From Methylocystis iwaonis (GTDB taxonomy: Bacteria; Pseudomonadota; Alphaproteobacteria; Rhizobiales; Beijerinckiaceae), in the NCBI RefSeq assembly GCF_027925385.1, contig NZ_AP027142.1, positions 1,284,001 to 1,348,000 on the forward strand: a stretch of 64,000 bases of DNA, in the 5' to 3' direction. Each line of letters starts with the position of its first letter. Positions within the stretch are counted from its first letter, which is position 1. A program made the position numbers and the translations under genes. Of the stretch, positions 37,166 to 46,363 are shown in pieces. The notes under the pieces were generated by a model. It saw only the letters and a list, made by a program, of their open reading frames with translations. It was not told the DNA's origin and did no database searches.

Positions 37166-37503
37166 GATATGGCTCAGATGGGGACATCGCGCGGCAATGC
37201 AATCCCTGCCCACAATATTTGCAAATACGTCCTTGCGCCATCCATGGTCGAGATTTGTCAGACGGGCGCCGTCGCGACTTTCTGGCGCGAGAGAATCGTG
37301 CAACTGGGTTGTATCTTGCGCGCTAAACAACGTAAAAGTTTAGGTAATTTTACGTATTGCCCTATATGGGCGCAATGTCATAAGTCATCCCACCAAGCTA
37401 AAAGGCGGGCGCCGCCTCGATTAACTTTCTTGAAAAAAGGCGGAATCAAGGAGCGAACGATAGGCTGCCTATCACCAAAGCGCGTGCGTTGAAGGTAGTG
37501 TAG
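37166..37503. other. Divergent regulatory region between rnr and the GAF kinase
   Basis: The segment is relatively AT-rich and gene-free. It must hold the promoters of the divergent rnr and kinase genes, but I could not single out boxes with confidence. A small GGCGGGCGCCGCC palindrome lies at about 37406. Confidence 0.4.
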
Positions 37504-38766
37504 ATGAGGCAGCAAGTGTTCGACGCCTTGATCGGCAATCGTTGCGAGTCCGAGGAGACGCTTGGAGCGGGCGCGCGCCGCAACGCATTTCTGTCGCAAG
37601 CGGCAGGACTGCTTCTGCAGGTAGACAATCCCAAAGACGCGATTGACGAGATTTGCAGAAATGCAATGCACGATCTGGATTGTCAGTTTTTCTTCAATTT
37701 CCTTTTCGACGAGCAAACGAAGGGACTGCGGCTGAACGCCTTCGCCGGGCTGCCCGAGGAGGAGGCGCACAAGTTTCTGGATCTCGACTACAAGACGCTT
37801 CTGCTCGGCTGCGCAACCCGCGACTGCGAATGTGACAACACCTGCACGGCGCGCGATCTGCGTGACGAGTTGGCTAACGCCTATGGCCTGACCGCCTATT
37901 ATTGCTTCCCCCTCACAAGTTACGGCCGGATCATCGGCACGCTCTCCTTCGGCTCGCGGACGCGTCCGGGGTTCGACGACTCCGCGACGATGCTGATGGA
38001 AACCTTGAGCCATTACGTATCGATCGCGGTCGCCCGGTCGCATATGGAACATGCGCTGCGCGAATGCGACCGGCGCAAGGACGAGTTCATCGCGACGCTT
38101 GCGCATGAGCTGCGCAACCCGCTCGCCGCGATCCATCACGGCTTTCACGCGATGGCCAGGATCGGCGACAATGCCATTCCGATCCTGCAGCCGATCATCG
38201 AACGGCAGCTCGCGCATATGGTCCGCCTCGTCGATGATCTGCTGGACATCGGGCGGATCGCCACCGGCAAGATCGAAGTGAAGATGGAAGCCGTCGATCT
38301 CGTCGCGGTCGTCAACCGATCGATCGAGGCCTGCGAGTTCGCCCTGGCGTCGCGTAATCACAAGCTCGGCTTGTTCCTTCCGTCAGAAGCTCTCCTGGTG
38401 AACGGCGATCCCGTGCGGTTGGTGCAGGCCATCGCCAATCTGATCGACAATGCGGCGAAATACACGTCGGCGGACGGCGAGATCGATGTCGAGGCGATGG
38501 TGGAGGGCTTGGAAGCTCTGGTGATCGTACGCGACAATGGGGTTGGGATTCCGGCGGACAGGCTGGAGACGATTTTCAGCATGTTCGAGCAGATCGAGGG
38601 CTATAGCGGCGGCCTCGGCATCGGCTTGAACCTGTCGCGGCGCATCATCGAAATGCATGGCGGGACGTTGCAGGCGAGGAGCGAAGGGCTCGGTTGCGGG
38701 AGCGAATTTTCCCTTCGCCTGCCGCTATCCGACGGAACAATTACAGCCCGTGCGCCCAGCGCGTGA
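37504..38766 (+). CDS. GAF-domain sensor histidine kinase with a cysteine cluster
   Basis: This 420-residue soluble kinase has an N-terminal GAF domain (about residues 35-175), then HisKA with the phosphorylated His in TLAHELRNPLAAIHHGF, and a HATPase domain (NLIDNAAKYTSADG N box; IVRDNGVGIPADRLETIFSM G1/F boxes; GGLGIGLNLSRRII G2). The GAF domain has four close cysteines, C103, C108, C110 and C114 (GCATRDCECDNTC), which could bind a metal, FeS cluster or heme, or act as redox thiols. No membrane segment is seen. No response regulator is next to it, so its partner is unknown. Confidence 0.88.
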   Translation: MRQQVFDALIGNRCESEETLGAGARRNAFLSQAAGLLLQVDNPKDAIDEICRNAMHDLDCQFFFNFLFDEQTKGLRLNAFAGLPEEEAHKFLDLDYKTLLLGCATRDCECDNTCTARDLRDELANAYGLTAYYCFPLTSYGRIIGTLSFGSRTRPGFDDSATMLMETLSHYVSIAVARSHMEHALRECDRRKDEFIATLAHELRNPLAAIHHGFHAMARIGDNAIPILQPIIERQLAHMVRLVDDLLDIGRIATGKIEVKMEAVDLVAVVNRSIEACEFALASRNHKLGLFLPSEALLVNGDPVRLVQAIANLIDNAAKYTSADGEIDVEAMVEGLEALVIVRDNGVGIPADRLETIFSMFEQIEGYSGGLGIGLNLSRRIIEMHGGTLQARSEGLGCGSEFSLRLPLSDGTITARAPSA

Positions 38767-38832
38767 TCGCGCCGCGCCTGCGGCAAATTATGGTAGCATC
38801 GGAGGCGCTGCTCGCTCGAAGGAGTGATTTAA

Positions 38833-39039
38833 ATGCGTTCTATTCTTGCCCTTGTTCTTGTTTGCGCCATCGGCGCCCCTGCGGCGCAGGCCCTGCCGAC
38901 GACCGGCTCCAAAGCTCTCGAGATGTCCAAGGCGGAGACGATCGCGCAGGTTGCGAAGAAGACCCGCGCGCAGCCGCGCCGCCAAAAGAGCGGCGCATCG
39001 AGTGGAATTCATCCTTTGGTCGGTAGCAGCGGATACTGA
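38833..39039 (+). CDS. Small exported protein, unknown
   Basis: This 68-residue product has an N-terminal signal peptide (ILALVLVCAIGAPAAQA) and a short basic mature part (KKTRAQPRRQKSG). AAGGAG is nine bases before the ATG. No family is recognised. It is convergent with topA, with a partial cloverleaf repeat in between. Confidence 0.55.
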   Translation: MRSILALVLVCAIGAPAAQALPTTGSKALEMSKAETIAQVAKKTRAQPRRQKSGASSGIHPLVGSSGY

Positions 39040-39061
39040 ACGCGATCATCGCGACAGGTCT

Positions 39062-39156
39062 GTCATTCCCGACGCTCGCGTAAGCGAGCGATCGGAGCAA
39101 AGGCGGCTATCGTGGCTCTGGATTCTCGATCGGGCCTTCGGCCCGTCGGGAATGAC
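39062..39156 (+). repeat. Cloverleaf intergenic repeat, core-only copy B
   Basis: Only the folded core remains (GTCATTCCCGAC to GTCGGGAATGAC); the long central arm is shortened and imperfect. It lies between convergent 38833 and topA. Confidence 0.75.
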
Positions 39157-39174
39157 AGCCGCTCCGCCGGCGCC

Positions 39175-42048
39175 CTAAGCCGTCTTGCGTTTCGTCGTCG
39201 CGGTCTTCTTGACCGGCGCCTTTTTCGCCGCCGCTTTCTTTACCGGCTTAGCGTCGTCGAAGGGCGCCTCGTCGCTGTCCTCGATGACCTTCTTCGCCTT
39301 GGCGGGCGCCTTCTTGGCCGGGGCTTTCTTCTTCGGCGCGCCGCCTTTTTCCTCGATGAGCTTGATCGCGTCGTCGAGCGTCACATCCTCGGCGGACATG
39401 CTTTTTGGCAGAGTGGCGTTCACCTTGCCGAGATTGACGTAAGGTCCGAAGCGCCCGGCGCGCACGGTGATGGCGCCGCCGTCCGGATGTTCGCCGAGCA
39501 CGCGCCCGCCGGCCGAGCCGCCCCCGCCGCCCGCCGATTTTGCGGCGATCATCTCCAGCGCCTGTTCTAGCGTCACGCTCGCGGGATCGACGCCCTTGGG
39601 AATGGTGGCGTTGACCTTCTTCCAATTGACATAAGGACCGAAGCGGCCGGACTTCACCGTCACGCCGCCGCCTTCCGGGTGGTCGCCGAGCGTGCGGCCG
39701 GGCTCCGAGGCGCGCGAGAAGCGCGAGCCGCCGCCGCCCGATTCCTTCTGCACGATGAGGTCGATGGCGCGATTGGCGCCGATCGTCAGCACGTCATCGT
39801 CGCGGCCGACATTGGCGTAGGTCTTGCCGTGCTGAACATAGGGCCCGAAGCGCCCAATATTGGCGACGATCGGCTCGCCCGTCGTCGGGTGCTTGGCGAC
39901 CTCGCGCGGGAGCGAGAGCAGGGCGAGCGCCTGCTGCAAGGTGAGCTCGTCGGGCTTGATGTTTTTCGGCACGGAAGCGCGCTTGGGCTTCTCGCCGCCG
40001 TCCTCCTGCTCGCCCTCCTGCACATAGGCGCCGAAGCGGCCGTCGCGCAGCGTGATCTCGGCGCCGGTCTCCGGGTCCTGGCCCAGCACCTTCACGCCGG
40101 GGCGGGCGTCCGCGGCGGCGTCGCCGGTCGGCGGCGAGAGCGTGCGCGTGTAGCGGCATTCGGGATAGTTCGAGCAGCCGATGAAGGCGCCGAATTTGCC
40201 GACCTTGAGCGACAATTGCCCGGCGTTGCAAGCAGGGCAGAGGCGTGGATCGGAGCCGTCTTCCTTGGCCGGGAAGATATGCGGACCCAGCAGCTCGTTG
40301 AGGCTGTCGAGCACCTGCGTCGTGCGCAGATCCTTCGTCTCGTTCACGGCCGCCGAGAAATCGCGCCAGAAATCGCGCAGCACCTGTTTCCAGTCGATCT
40401 CATTATTGGAGACGAGATCGAGCTTCTCTTCGAGCGACGCCGTGAAGTCGAACTCGACGTAGCGCGAGAAGAAGCTTTCCAAGAAGGCCACGACGAGGCG
40501 GCCCTTGTCCTCCGGCACGAGACGCTTTTTATCGAGCCGCACATAGTCGCGGTCGCGCAGCGTGGCCAGCGTCGAGGCATAGGTCGAGGGGCGCCCGATG
40601 CCGAGCTCCTCCATGCGCTTCACCAGCGTGGCTTCCGTGTAGCGCGGCGGCGGCTCAGTGAAATGCTGGGTGGCGTCGATCTTCTCGCGCGTCACCGGCT
40701 CGCCTTGCTTCATCGCCGGCAGGCGGCCGCCTTCTTCATCGCCGTCGTCGTCGCGGCCTTCCTGATACAGCTCCAGGAAGCCGGGGAAGCGCACCACCTG
40801 ACCCGTCGCGCGCAAATCCAGCGTGCGGGCGCCGGCTTTGGCGTCGATGTCGACTGTCGTGCGCTCCAGCTCGGCGGACTCCATCTGGCTCGCGATGGTG
40901 CGGGTCCAGATCAGTTCGTAGAGCCGCGCCTGATCCGGCTCGAGATGTTTGGCGACATGCTTGGGCAGGCGCGAGGCGTCGGTCGGGCGGATGGCTTCGT
41001 GAGCTTCCTGCGCGTTCTTTGCCTTGGCCGTATATTTGCGCGGGGCGTTGGGCACAAAGCGGTCGCCATATTCTTTGGCGATGACCTTGCGCACGCTGGT
41101 CACGGCCTCGGGCGCCATGTCGACGCCGTCGGTTCGCATATAGGTGATGAGGCCGACGGTCTCGCCGCCGACATCGACGCCCTCATAGAGGCGCTGTGCG
41201 ATGCGCATGGTGATCGCCGGGGCGAGGCCGAGCTTGCGCGAGGCCTCCTGCTGCAGCGTCGAGGTGGTGAAGGGCGCGTAAGGATGGCGCTTGACCGGCT
41301 TCGCCTCGACTGAGCGCACCGTATAAGTCGCTGCGAGCAGCGCCTTTTTGAAGTCCTCGGCCTCCTCGCCCTTGCCAATGTCGAGGCGGGTGATCTTCTT
41401 GCCGTCCGCGCCGACGAGCCGCGCCGTGAAGGGCTCGCCCGCCTTGGTTTTGAGATGCGCGACGAGCGACCAATATTCCTGCGAGACGAATTTCTCGATT
41501 TCCAGCTCGCGGTCGCAGACGAGGCGTAGCGCCACCGATTGCACGCGGCCGGCCGAACGCGCGCCGGGCAGCTTGCGCCACAGCACCGGCGAGAGGGTGA
41601 AGCCCACGAGATAGTCGAGCGCGCGGCGGGCGAGATAGGCGTCGACCAGCGCCTGGTCGATCTGGCGCGGATGCGCCATGGCGTCGCGCACCGCGTCCTT
41701 GGTGATGGCGTTGAAGACGACGCGCTCGATCTTCTTGTCCTTGAGCGCCTTCTTCTTGTTCAGAATCTCGATCAGATGCCAGGAGATGGCCTCGCCTTCG
41801 CGATCCGGGTCGGTCGCGAGGATGACCTTGTCGGCGTCTTTCACCGCCTGGGCGATCTCGGTGACGCGCTTCGAGCCCTTGGCGTCCATCTCCCAGACCA
41901 TGGCGAAATCGGCCTCGGGGTCGACCGAGCCGTCTTTGGCCGGCAAGTCGCGGACATGGCCCATGCTGGCGATGACGTGGAAATCGCGGCCCAGATATTT
42001 ATTGATGGTCTTGGCTTTGGCCGGCGACTCGACGATGACGACGTTCAT
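39175..42048 (-). CDS. topA: DNA topoisomerase I
   Basis: TopA relaxes negative supercoils by single-strand passage. The 957-residue protein has a Toprim domain (MNVVIVESPAKAKTINKYLG; DPDREGEAISWHL) and the catalytic Tyr in GLITYMRTDGV. One C4 zinc ribbon is present (LCPACNAGQLSL; FIGCSNYPECRYT), followed by four TopA C-terminal repeats of the type GRFGPYV (some in GGVTVKSGRFGPYVNWKK form). A Lys/Ala-rich tail (KKKAPAKKAPAKAKK) is typical of rhizobial TopA. The ATG at 42048 is the universal start. Confidence 0.97.
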   Translation of the reverse strand: MNVVIVESPAKAKTINKYLGRDFHVIASMGHVRDLPAKDGSVDPEADFAMVWEMDAKGSKRVTEIAQAVKDADKVILATDPDREGEAISWHLIEILNKKKALKDKKIERVVFNAITKDAVRDAMAHPRQIDQALVDAYLARRALDYLVGFTLSPVLWRKLPGARSAGRVQSVALRLVCDRELEIEKFVSQEYWSLVAHLKTKAGEPFTARLVGADGKKITRLDIGKGEEAEDFKKALLAATYTVRSVEAKPVKRHPYAPFTTSTLQQEASRKLGLAPAITMRIAQRLYEGVDVGGETVGLITYMRTDGVDMAPEAVTSVRKVIAKEYGDRFVPNAPRKYTAKAKNAQEAHEAIRPTDASRLPKHVAKHLEPDQARLYELIWTRTIASQMESAELERTTVDIDAKAGARTLDLRATGQVVRFPGFLELYQEGRDDDGDEEGGRLPAMKQGEPVTREKIDATQHFTEPPPRYTEATLVKRMEELGIGRPSTYASTLATLRDRDYVRLDKKRLVPEDKGRLVVAFLESFFSRYVEFDFTASLEEKLDLVSNNEIDWKQVLRDFWRDFSAAVNETKDLRTTQVLDSLNELLGPHIFPAKEDGSDPRLCPACNAGQLSLKVGKFGAFIGCSNYPECRYTRTLSPPTGDAAADARPGVKVLGQDPETGAEITLRDGRFGAYVQEGEQEDGGEKPKRASVPKNIKPDELTLQQALALLSLPREVAKHPTTGEPIVANIGRFGPYVQHGKTYANVGRDDDVLTIGANRAIDLIVQKESGGGGSRFSRASEPGRTLGDHPEGGGVTVKSGRFGPYVNWKKVNATIPKGVDPASVTLEQALEMIAAKSAGGGGGSAGGRVLGEHPDGGAITVRAGRFGPYVNLGKVNATLPKSMSAEDVTLDDAIKLIEEKGGAPKKKAPAKKAPAKAKKVIEDSDEAPFDDAKPVKKAAAKKAPVKKTATTKRKTA

Positions 42049-42176
42049 TTCAGCGCGATCCCACAAGGCGCCGCTCTGGCGCACGGGGCGCGAAGATGGG
42101 CAGAATGAGCGGCGCCTGTCAAATTGGGGGCGGATAGAGCAGGGCAACCAGGTGAAAGCGGGGCGTGAGCCGATCC

Positions 42177-42346
42177 CTCCCCTTTACGGGGAGGGTGGCC
42201 CCGTCATAGGGCGTCTTTTAAGACGTCCGTCTTAAAAAAGACGGGCTATGGCGGGGTCGGGTGGGGTAAAAAGCCCCAATCGGAGTCGTAGCGGCGAGAA
42301 CCCCACCCGGCGGCCTTTGGCCGCCGACCTCCCCGTAAAGGGGAGG
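42177..42346. repeat. Inverted-repeat-bounded intergenic element
   Basis: CTCCCCTTTACGGGGAGG at the left (from 42177) and CCTCCCCGTAAAGGGGAGG at the right (to 42346) bracket about 170 bases. The interior has a further hairpin, GTCTTTTAAGACGTCCGTC followed by TTAAAAAAGAC, and a GGCGGCC-TTTGG-CCGCC arm. It resembles non-autonomous palindromic elements of Hyphomicrobiales and contains no gene. Confidence 0.6.
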
Positions 42347-42416
42347 TATGGGGCTAACGACGCCAGATCGCTATTCATTCCATTGCCTTGGCGAATTGCG
42401 GGAAAAGGGAGAGAGG

Positions 42417-42902
42417 GTGAGGCGCGACGAAGAAAAGCTTCCGGCCGCGGTCGAGGCGGCGGCGGTCGCCCCGCGCAGCCGCCCCTCCGCCTATCCGGAG
42501 CCTTTCGCTGCGCGAATGGCCGGACGCGAGAAGCGCGTGCTCGGCGATCTCTTCGGATTGGGCAATTTCGGCGTGAATCTGACGCGGCTCGCGCCCGGCG
42601 CGCAGTCGGCGCTCATGCACCGGCACAGCCGGCAGGACGAGTTCATTTATATTCTGGAAGGCGCGCCGACTCTGGTGACCGAATCAGGCGAGACAGCGCT
42701 TTCTCCCGGCATGTGCGCCGGGTTCCCGGCCGGCGGCCTTGCCCATCATCTTGTCAATCGAACCGACACAGTCGCGGTCTATCTCGAAATCGGCGACCGG
42801 ACCGCAGGGGACGGCGCGGACTATCCCGAGGACGACCTCGAAGCGCGCCTTGGCCTCGACGGGCGCTGGCAATTCTTCCACAAGGACGGCCGTCCCTATT
42901 AG
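42417..42902 (+). CDS. Cupin-domain protein
   Basis: This 161-residue cytoplasmic protein contains one cupin fold. Motif 1 is HRHSRQDEFIYILEG (His-x-His...Glu metal ligands) and motif 2 is PAGGLAHHLVN (the last His ligand). The GTG at 42417, just after a GGGAGAGAGG stretch, was preferred to the ATG at 42348, which lies in the repeat-adjacent region. Substrate unknown; the extended N-terminal arm (RSRPSAYPEPFAARMAGREK) is typical of sugar-epimerase-like or quercetinase-like small cupins. It precedes the MgtC-like gene by 16 bases and may share its transcript. Confidence 0.8.
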   Translation: MRRDEEKLPAAVEAAAVAPRSRPSAYPEPFAARMAGREKRVLGDLFGLGNFGVNLTRLAPGAQSALMHRHSRQDEFIYILEGAPTLVTESGETALSPGMCAGFPAGGLAHHLVNRTDTVAVYLEIGDRTAGDGADYPEDDLEARLGLDGRWQFFHKDGRPY

Positions 42903-42918
42903 ATAGAAATGTGAGCCT

Positions 42919-43632
42919 ATGGCCGGGATCATCGACTTCAACGGCGTCGAATTCGTCAACACCTTCGTCTCTCTCTTCGTCGCGCTGCTTTTAGGCACGC
43001 TGATCGGCGCGGAGCGGCAATATCGCCAGCGCAACGCCGGGCTGCGCACCAACGCCCTCGTGGCCTTGGGCGCCTCGGCCTTTGTCGATCTCGGCATGCG
43101 GCTCATGGGCAATCAGGGCGCGACCCAGGTGCTGGCCTATGTCGCCTCGGGCGTCGGCTTTCTGGGCGCGGGCGTGATCCTGAAAGAGGGGATGAACATC
43201 CGCGGCCTCAATACGGCGGCGACCGTCTGGTGCTCGGCGGTGACGGGCGCCTTCGCGGGGGCCGACCATCCGGCCGAGGCGGCGCTGATGTGCGGTTTCG
43301 TGCTGGCGGGCAACACCTTCCTGCGGCCGCTCGTCAATCTCATCGAGCGCGCGCCGATTGATGAGAGCCGGACCGAGTCGATCTTCGAGATGCGCGTGAC
43401 GACCGACGAGGGAAGCCGCGACGCGCTGCGGGAGTTGCTCGACGAACGGCTGGAGGCGGCCAAATATCCGGCTCGCGAAATCCGGGAAATGGAGCGGGAG
43501 GATGGCGTGGAAATCGTCGCCACGCTCGCGGCGACCAGCGTCGAGGCCGAGGAGCTCGACGCCATCGCCGAGGAGCTCGGCCGGCTGACCAATGTCGCCC
43601 ACGCCGCCTGGTCCTCGCGCGCCTCAGACTGA
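42919..43632 (+). CDS. MgtC/SapB-family membrane protein
   Basis: The 237-residue protein has an MgtC-type membrane domain: LLLGTLIGAERQYRQRNAGL, then TNALVALGASAFV, VASGVGFLGAGVILKEG and GLNTAATVWCSAVTGAFAGA, in about four helices. The C-terminal soluble part (residues 150-237) is ACT-like. In pathogens MgtC inhibits the F-type ATP synthase and affects Mg2+ homeostasis; in environmental bacteria its role is less clear. CorA at 51858 is the only other Mg-linked gene in the window. Confidence 0.88.
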   Translation: MAGIIDFNGVEFVNTFVSLFVALLLGTLIGAERQYRQRNAGLRTNALVALGASAFVDLGMRLMGNQGATQVLAYVASGVGFLGAGVILKEGMNIRGLNTAATVWCSAVTGAFAGADHPAEAALMCGFVLAGNTFLRPLVNLIERAPIDESRTESIFEMRVTTDEGSRDALRELLDERLEAAKYPAREIREMEREDGVEIVATLAATSVEAEELDAIAEELGRLTNVAHAAWSSRASD

Positions 43633-43720
43633 TCCTTCGCTTTTACGTCACATCCCCTTGCTCGCGGCGCCGCCCTCCTGTAAGAGCGGCTCACTCGAAG
43701 CGCTGAGCGCTTTGCCGGAT

Positions 43721-43794
43721 GGCCTCGTGGCGGAGTGGCTACGCAGAGGACTGCAAATCCTTGTACGGGGGTTCGATTCCCTCCGAGGCCTCCA
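43721..43794 (+). tRNA. tRNA-Cys (GCA)
   Basis: A 74-base cloverleaf: GGCCTCG/CGAGGCC acceptor, D arm GGCGGAGTGGCTACGC, anticodon loop CTGCAAA with anticodon GCA, T arm GGGGGTTCGATTCCCTC and encoded TCCA. It is a short class-I tRNA, complete. Confidence 0.96.
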
Positions 43795-43820
43795 AAAGCC
43801 AGTAAAATCAAGCAATTACT

Positions 43821-43982
43821 GTTTCCGTTTGAATAGCTCGGATTGGGGCTTGTCATTCCCGACGGGCCGAAGGCCCGATCGGGAATCCAGGGCCACAAAA
43901 GCGCTGATTTGGCTCTGGATTCCCGATCGCTCGCTGCGCGAGCGTCGGGAATGACACCGAACCAATCAAGCGGATCTCGTAT
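43821..43982 (-). repeat. Cloverleaf intergenic repeat, copy C (inverted)
   Basis: A full-length copy in reverse orientation, starting GTTTCCGTTTGAATAG and ending AGCGGATCTCGTAT. It follows tRNA-Cys by 26 bases. Together with copy D it frames an unexplained block. Confidence 0.85.
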
Positions 43983-44601
43983 TATTCATGCCTCCACAAA
44001 GCCGCGCAGCGCCACGACTCCCGCCGCCGTTTCCGACGCGAGGCGATACAGGAAGCCGGGACGCCCCGACCCCGTTCGGCCGGTAGCGTGAAGGAAATAA
44101 ACGCATCGGGGCCAAGGCGTCCCGGCTGCGGTCTTTATTCGCGCGCACCTTTCCGTCCGGGGTGGGGTCATCTTGTGACCTTGGCCCTTCGGGCGCAGCC
44201 GCCAGACGGCGCCTGCTTCTTTCCCGGAGGCTTGAGGGCCTCCGAGCGCGTCGCAAGGGCCTCGACATGCGCCGCCTCCGGCCCGCCGGCGCTTTCCCTT
44301 TCGGTACTCGGGCCGCGTGTCGCGGGCGCGGAAACTATGCCCAGCCTTGCGTGACTTGCGCCACGCATCTCCCCACGAAGGAGAGACCCGGCGGGCGGCG
44401 CCGGAGTCCCGCGCGGAACGAGGGTCGCGTCCCGCGCTTAACCGACCCCACCGGCGCCGCCGACCCTGACGGCGCCCCTGCAAGTTGGCGAGGCGGGGGG
44501 AAGGATAATGCGGTTTTTGGGGGTGGGGATAAATTAGGGAGTAAATTCTCGATGCCGGCCAAGCTCTACTCCTCTTCCCGCGCGCGGGGAGAGGTCGGGT
44601 A
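43983..44601. other. Unexplained block between two inverted cloverleaf repeats
   Basis: About 620 GC-rich bases with no recognised gene. A minus-strand frame ends at 43986 (GRPGFLYRLASETAAGVVAL near its end) and is open back through repeat D, but its start would lie inside the repeat and no domain is seen. The left part holds an inverted repeat (GAAGCCGGGACGCCCC against GGGGCCAAGGCGTCCCGGCT). This is either a small non-autonomous mobile unit, an RNA locus or old debris. Confidence 0.4.
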
Positions 44602-44763
44602 ATACGAGATCCGCTTGATTGGTTCGGTGTCATTCCCGACGTTCGCGCAGCGAGCGATCGGGAATCCAGAGCCAAACCAGCGCTTTTGTGGCTCTGGATT
44701 CCCGATCGGGCCTTCGGCCCGTCGGGAATGACAAGCCCCAATCCGAGCTATTCAAACGGAAAC
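44602..44763 (+). repeat. Cloverleaf intergenic repeat, copy D
   Basis: The best-preserved copy. The outer stem is TCATTCCCGAC/GTCGGGAATGA. The central arm is an 18-base perfect stem (GATCGGGAATCCAGAGCC with its complement) and the third arm is CGGGCC-TTC-GGCCCG. The left small arm is imperfect here. It lies between the block and the 3' end of the MCP gene. Confidence 0.88.
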
Positions 44764-44911
44764 GTATGAGGGGCTTGGGGGATGAGTGGAAACGAAAAAT
44801 GCCGCAAGGCGCTCGGGCCCATAATGCACGTCCGGGCTCCGGCCCCGGCCCCTCACCCAGCCTCTCCCCGCAGGCGGGGAGAGGGGCTTGGATGCGGGAA
44901 TGCGTAGCGCC

Positions 44912-46234
44912 TCAGCTCGCGAGGCTCTTCGCCAGCTCGTCCGTATGGGCGTGCATGGCGCGGGCCATCTGGTCGATCTCGCGCGCCATCGACACCATGG
45001 ATTCGACGCCCGCGCCGGTCTGCGTCATGGCGTTCGCCATCTGATCGGCATGGGCGGACATGGCCTCCGCGCTGGTCGCCGCCGAGCGGACGCTGCGGGC
45101 GATTTCCTTGGTCGCCGTGTCCTGCTCGTGCACAGCCTGGGTGATGATCGCGGAAATATGCTCCACTTCCGCGATCTTCGCCTTGATCTTGTCCATCGAC
45201 GCCACCGACATATTGGTGGCCGCCTGGATTTCGGCGATCTGGTCGGCGATGTCCTGCGTCGCCTTGCCGGTCTGGGTGGCGAGGCTTTTGACCTCCTGCG
45301 CCACCACGGCGAATCCGCGGCCCGCTTCGCCCGCGCGGGCGGCCTCGATCGTGGCGTTCAGCGCGAGGAGGTTGGTCTGGGCGGCGATTTTCGAGATCAG
45401 ATTGACGACGTCGCCGACGCGGTTGGCGGCGGCGCAGAGGCGCAGCATCTCGGCGGAGGAGCCGTTGGTCTCGACCACCGCCTGACGCACGACCGCCGTC
45501 GATTCCACCGCCTGCTTGCTGATCTCGCCGATGGCGGCGAGAAGCTGGTCGGAGGCGGTCGCGACCGAGCCCACGTCGGCGGCGGCCTGGGTGGAGGCGG
45601 TGCGGGCGAAATCGCTGTCGGCGCGGGCGCGGCGTTCGTGCACGATCATTTCCTCGGATGCGGCGGCCATGCGCTTGGTCATGTCGCCGAGCATTGCGGT
45701 GGTGGCGGAGAGTTCGACGGAATAATGCTCGACCTTGTCGCGGATCGCGGCCTCGCGGCGCAGCCGCTCCTCGCGATCGTCTCTCGCCTTGATTTCCGCG
45801 GCCATGTCGTTGTTGGCGCGGACGGCGTCGCGCAGCACGACGAGCGCCCGGGAGATGTCGCCGATTTCGTCGGCGCGGGCCGTGTCGTCGACGTCGAGGC
45901 TCGTGTCGCCGGCGGCGAGGTCGGTCATTTGCCGGGCGATGTTCTTGATGGGCACGGCGACTGTTTTATGCATGGTGGGCACCGAGACGCCGACGATCAG
46001 CACGCCCGAGAAGAGCGTGCCGATGAACAGCTCGATCGAAAGGGCGTTTGCCGAATCATGCGCGGCTTTGGCGAGGGCCGCCATCTGGGCGTGGTCCGCC
46101 GTGCTTGCCGCCGCCGCAGTCAGATCGCGCACATTCGCCGCGCCGAAATAGGCGGCCGCGCCCATGATGAGCAGCAGAGCGAGGAAAAGGAACTGGCGAA
46201 GGACGAGGCCGGCGCCAATGGAAAGATTGCGCAT
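44912..46234 (-). CDS. Methyl-accepting chemotaxis protein
   Basis: The 440-residue receptor has two membrane helices (about residues 12-32 and 68-88) with only a short periplasmic loop of 35 residues, so it probably senses inside the membrane or cytoplasm rather than a periplasmic ligand. A HAMP region follows ([20 protein letters not shown]), then the signalling domain with the conserved hairpin ([32 protein letters not shown]). It ends without a CheR/CheB tether pentapeptide. No other che gene is adjacent. Confidence 0.92.
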   Translation of the reverse strand: MRNLSIGAGLVLRQFLFLALLLIMGAAAYFGAANVRDLTAAAASTADHAQMAALAKAAHDSANALSIELFIGTLFSGVLIVGVSVPTMHKTVAVPIKNIARQMTDLAAGDTSLDVDDTARADEIGDISRALVVLRDAVRANNDMAAEIKARDDREERLRREAAIRDKVEHYSVELSATTAMLGDMTKRMAAASEEMIVHERRARADSDFARTASTQAAADVGSVATASDQLLAAIGEISKQAVESTAVVRQAVVETNGSSAEMLRLCAAANRVGDVVNLISKIAAQTNLLALNATIEAARAGEAGRGFAVVAQEVKSLATQTGKATQDIADQIAEIQAATNMSVASMDKIKAKIAEVEHISAIITQAVHEQDTATKEIARSVRSAATSAEAMSAHADQMANAMTQTGAGVESMVSMAREIDQMARAMHAHTDELAKSLAS

Positions 46235-46363
46235 GTGCTCGATAGTCCTGCTAATGGTCCCCGACAGCCGTGCAAATTGATCGGGATCAGTTTAATCCGC
46301 AGACTTTCACAGTCGGTTAACGGTGGCGGCATAGGCGCTATAAAGCCTTGGCGGGAGCGAGAA

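Noticed and set aside
39679..41313. 544-codon plus-strand frame inside topA
   Set aside because: It is a shadow frame of topA with no recognisable motif or ribosome binding site.
43986..44741. 251-codon minus-strand ORF between the cloverleaf repeats
   Set aside because: Its start would be inside repeat D and no domain is recognisable; it is kept only as part of the unexplained block, not called a gene.
44888..46363. Upstream extension of the gshB frame
   Set aside because: The frame is open across the antisense MCP gene, but gshB homology starts only at [11 protein letters not shown] (46364).
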